NCBI GenBank assembly: GCA_028564705.1
Contig: JAPXFQ010002423.1
Coordinates: 248,001-312,000, forward strand
Length of the DNA: 64,000 nt
Direction of reading: 5' to 3'
Source: Apricaphanius iberus
Taxonomy: Eukaryota; Chordata; Actinopteri; Cyprinodontiformes; Aphaniidae
Shown here piece by piece: positions 62,758 to 64,000 of the stretch. The translations under genes were made by a program, and so were the position numbers. The first letter of the stretch is position 1. Each line of letters starts with the position of its first letter. The notes under the pieces were generated by a model. That model did not search any database, was not told where the DNA came from, and saw only the letters and a list, made by a program, of their open reading frames with translations.

Positions 62758-63420
62758 GAAGAAGAGAGATGGATCCAGCAGATTTTGGAATTTTTTCCTC
62801 CGTCTTCAGCTCTGTCAGCTGACTGGGAGAGACTGAACGAGTTGTCGCACGGTCTTATATCAGCTCTGCAACGTCATCACTGTCACTGGTCAACTGGCCA
62901 ATTGGAAGCTGTTTGGGTCACAAAATGACTGCCAACCTGGCGCAAGGGATGCTGGGAGACTGAGTCTATTCAATATATTTTGAGCAGGCCTAACAGTACA
63001 CAAAAAGGAAAACTGTTTCAAGGGTGGCAATTCTGTCTTGCCATAGTTGATTTCCATTACATGCCAAATAAATGTGATACCAATTTCACATTCTTACACA
63101 TACAGAAGTTATTGCATAATTTTTTTTTGTAATGGACTTCAGACAAATATGCAGTTATTACCTTTATAAAAATAAAAAAAATAATAAGTACATATAGGAC
63201 TTATATATGGATATATAAAATCAATACTGGAGACATATATGGCTTGTATATGCACCCTAATTTGGCCTGTATGTGGCATATATACGACATATATATTATA
63301 TATAAGCATATATGCTGTATATAGGCAACATATATGCGCATATAAACTGCATATAGGTTCCATATATGCACATATATCATATAGATTTCTTTCCATGTGG
63401 GCTGACTCAGTTCTAAATTT
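62758..63420. repeat. Spacer with ATATG-rich degenerate repeat
   Basis: 62770-63000 is unique-looking. 63190-63390 is a degenerate array of TATATGC/GCATATA words, often in inverted pairs, able to fold on itself. Frames read through it are low-complexity artefacts. Confidence 0.6.
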
Positions 63421-63429
63421 GTTTTTAGA

Positions 63430-64000
63430 AACTCTAACACAAGAATATATAAGAACAGCATTTATCCTTCCTTCCATACATGTTATTAGACATGTCTTGT
63501 TACATACCTCTCGGCCAGTTCGGATCCTTAACCCATCCACTGCCGTTCAGTTCTCAACTATTTTTGATCAGAATTCTGTCGTTCCTGAGAATGTGTTCCA
63601 TGACATAAATGAGCTCAGTTCCTGGTTCCACTCAACCTGCCAGACTGTACTGGACTCTGTGGCTCCACTGAAACAAAGGGTTCCTAAAACTAAAACTGAA
63701 CCGTGGCTTAATGAAACAGCCCGCACAATTAGACAGCAGTGTCGAAGAGCTGCTGGCATCAGTATCAGGAAGCTGTGAAAGAGGCTAAAAGTAAATATTT
63801 GTCAGACATTATTCTTTCAAACTGTCATAAACCTCGAGCACTCTTTAGTACAATTGACAATGCTCTTAACAATCAGCAATATGCCAGTTTAGAACCGTCC
63901 TCTCAGACATGTGAAAACTTTTTATCCTTTTTTAATGACAAGGTGTCTGGTATCAGGGCTCAGATACCTCCTTTAGCTTCTGGTCCAAATGTTCCAGTTT
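63430..64000 (+). pseudogene. LINE ORF2 internal segment (L2-like), cut by window end
   Basis: Plus-strand translation: FSTIFDQNSVVPENVFHDIN, then WFHSTCQTVLDSVAPLKQRV, KTEPWLNETARTIRQQCRRA; after a frame change and small deletion near 63765 come EAVKEAKSKYLSDIILSNCH, KPRALFSTIDNALNN and ENFLSFFNDKVSGIR. This is the stretch between endonuclease and reverse transcriptase in fish L2-type LINEs. It continues past 64000. Confidence 0.82.

Overview
The window is nuclear DNA from a ray-finned (teleost-type) fish. The evidence is three spliced genes with GT-AG introns, AT-rich introns and spacers, long (TA)n microsatellites, and a fish-typical mix of repeats: Tc1-like and hAT DNA elements, tRNA-derived SINEs, L2/Rex1-like, RTE-like and L1-type LINEs, and a LINE with a restriction-like endonuclease. 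Nothing looks bacterial, viral or CRISPR-like. All exon junctions were placed by eye and checked by reading-frame arithmetic, not by alignment.

Layout. Positions 1-9,000 hold no host gene that I can support. They contain old repeats, including a Tc1-like element (6312-8034) whose left inverted repeat carries a second Tc1-like element (6448-6782). Positions 9027-21842 (minus strand) hold an 11-exon major facilitator transporter of 499 residues, related to MFSD8/CLN7; its introns contain a SINE, hAT MITEs, Tc1 and LINE scraps and a (TA)n block. Positions 22.2-25.6 kb are intergenic. Positions 25687-26868 (minus) hold polr2h, the 150-residue RNA polymerase subunit RPB8/RPABC3, in five coding exons. 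Under 1 kb away, in head-to-head orientation, begins armc9 (plus; coding exons 28307-53125), a LisH/armadillo ciliary protein. I can read 23 coding exons, about 811 codons, including a 25-nt microexon. Its terminal coding exon was not found. It probably lies downstream of 53125, either hidden among the repeats or beyond the window.

From 57.2 to 62.76 kb there is a nearly full-length but dead L1-type retrotransposon, itself interrupted by a SINE. The last 600 bases are the inside of another LINE ORF2, cut off by the window end. polr2h is a core transcription gene, armc9 a ciliary basal-body gene and the transporter probably lysosomal. They share no pathway; the only apparent functional link is a possible shared promoter between polr2h and armc9.

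I found no clearly new biological system. The most useful observations are the armc9 microexon and two candidate in-frame cassette exons, a fresh 173-bp tandem duplication that copies an armc9 splice donor, the probable bidirectional promoter, and the nested transposon insertions.
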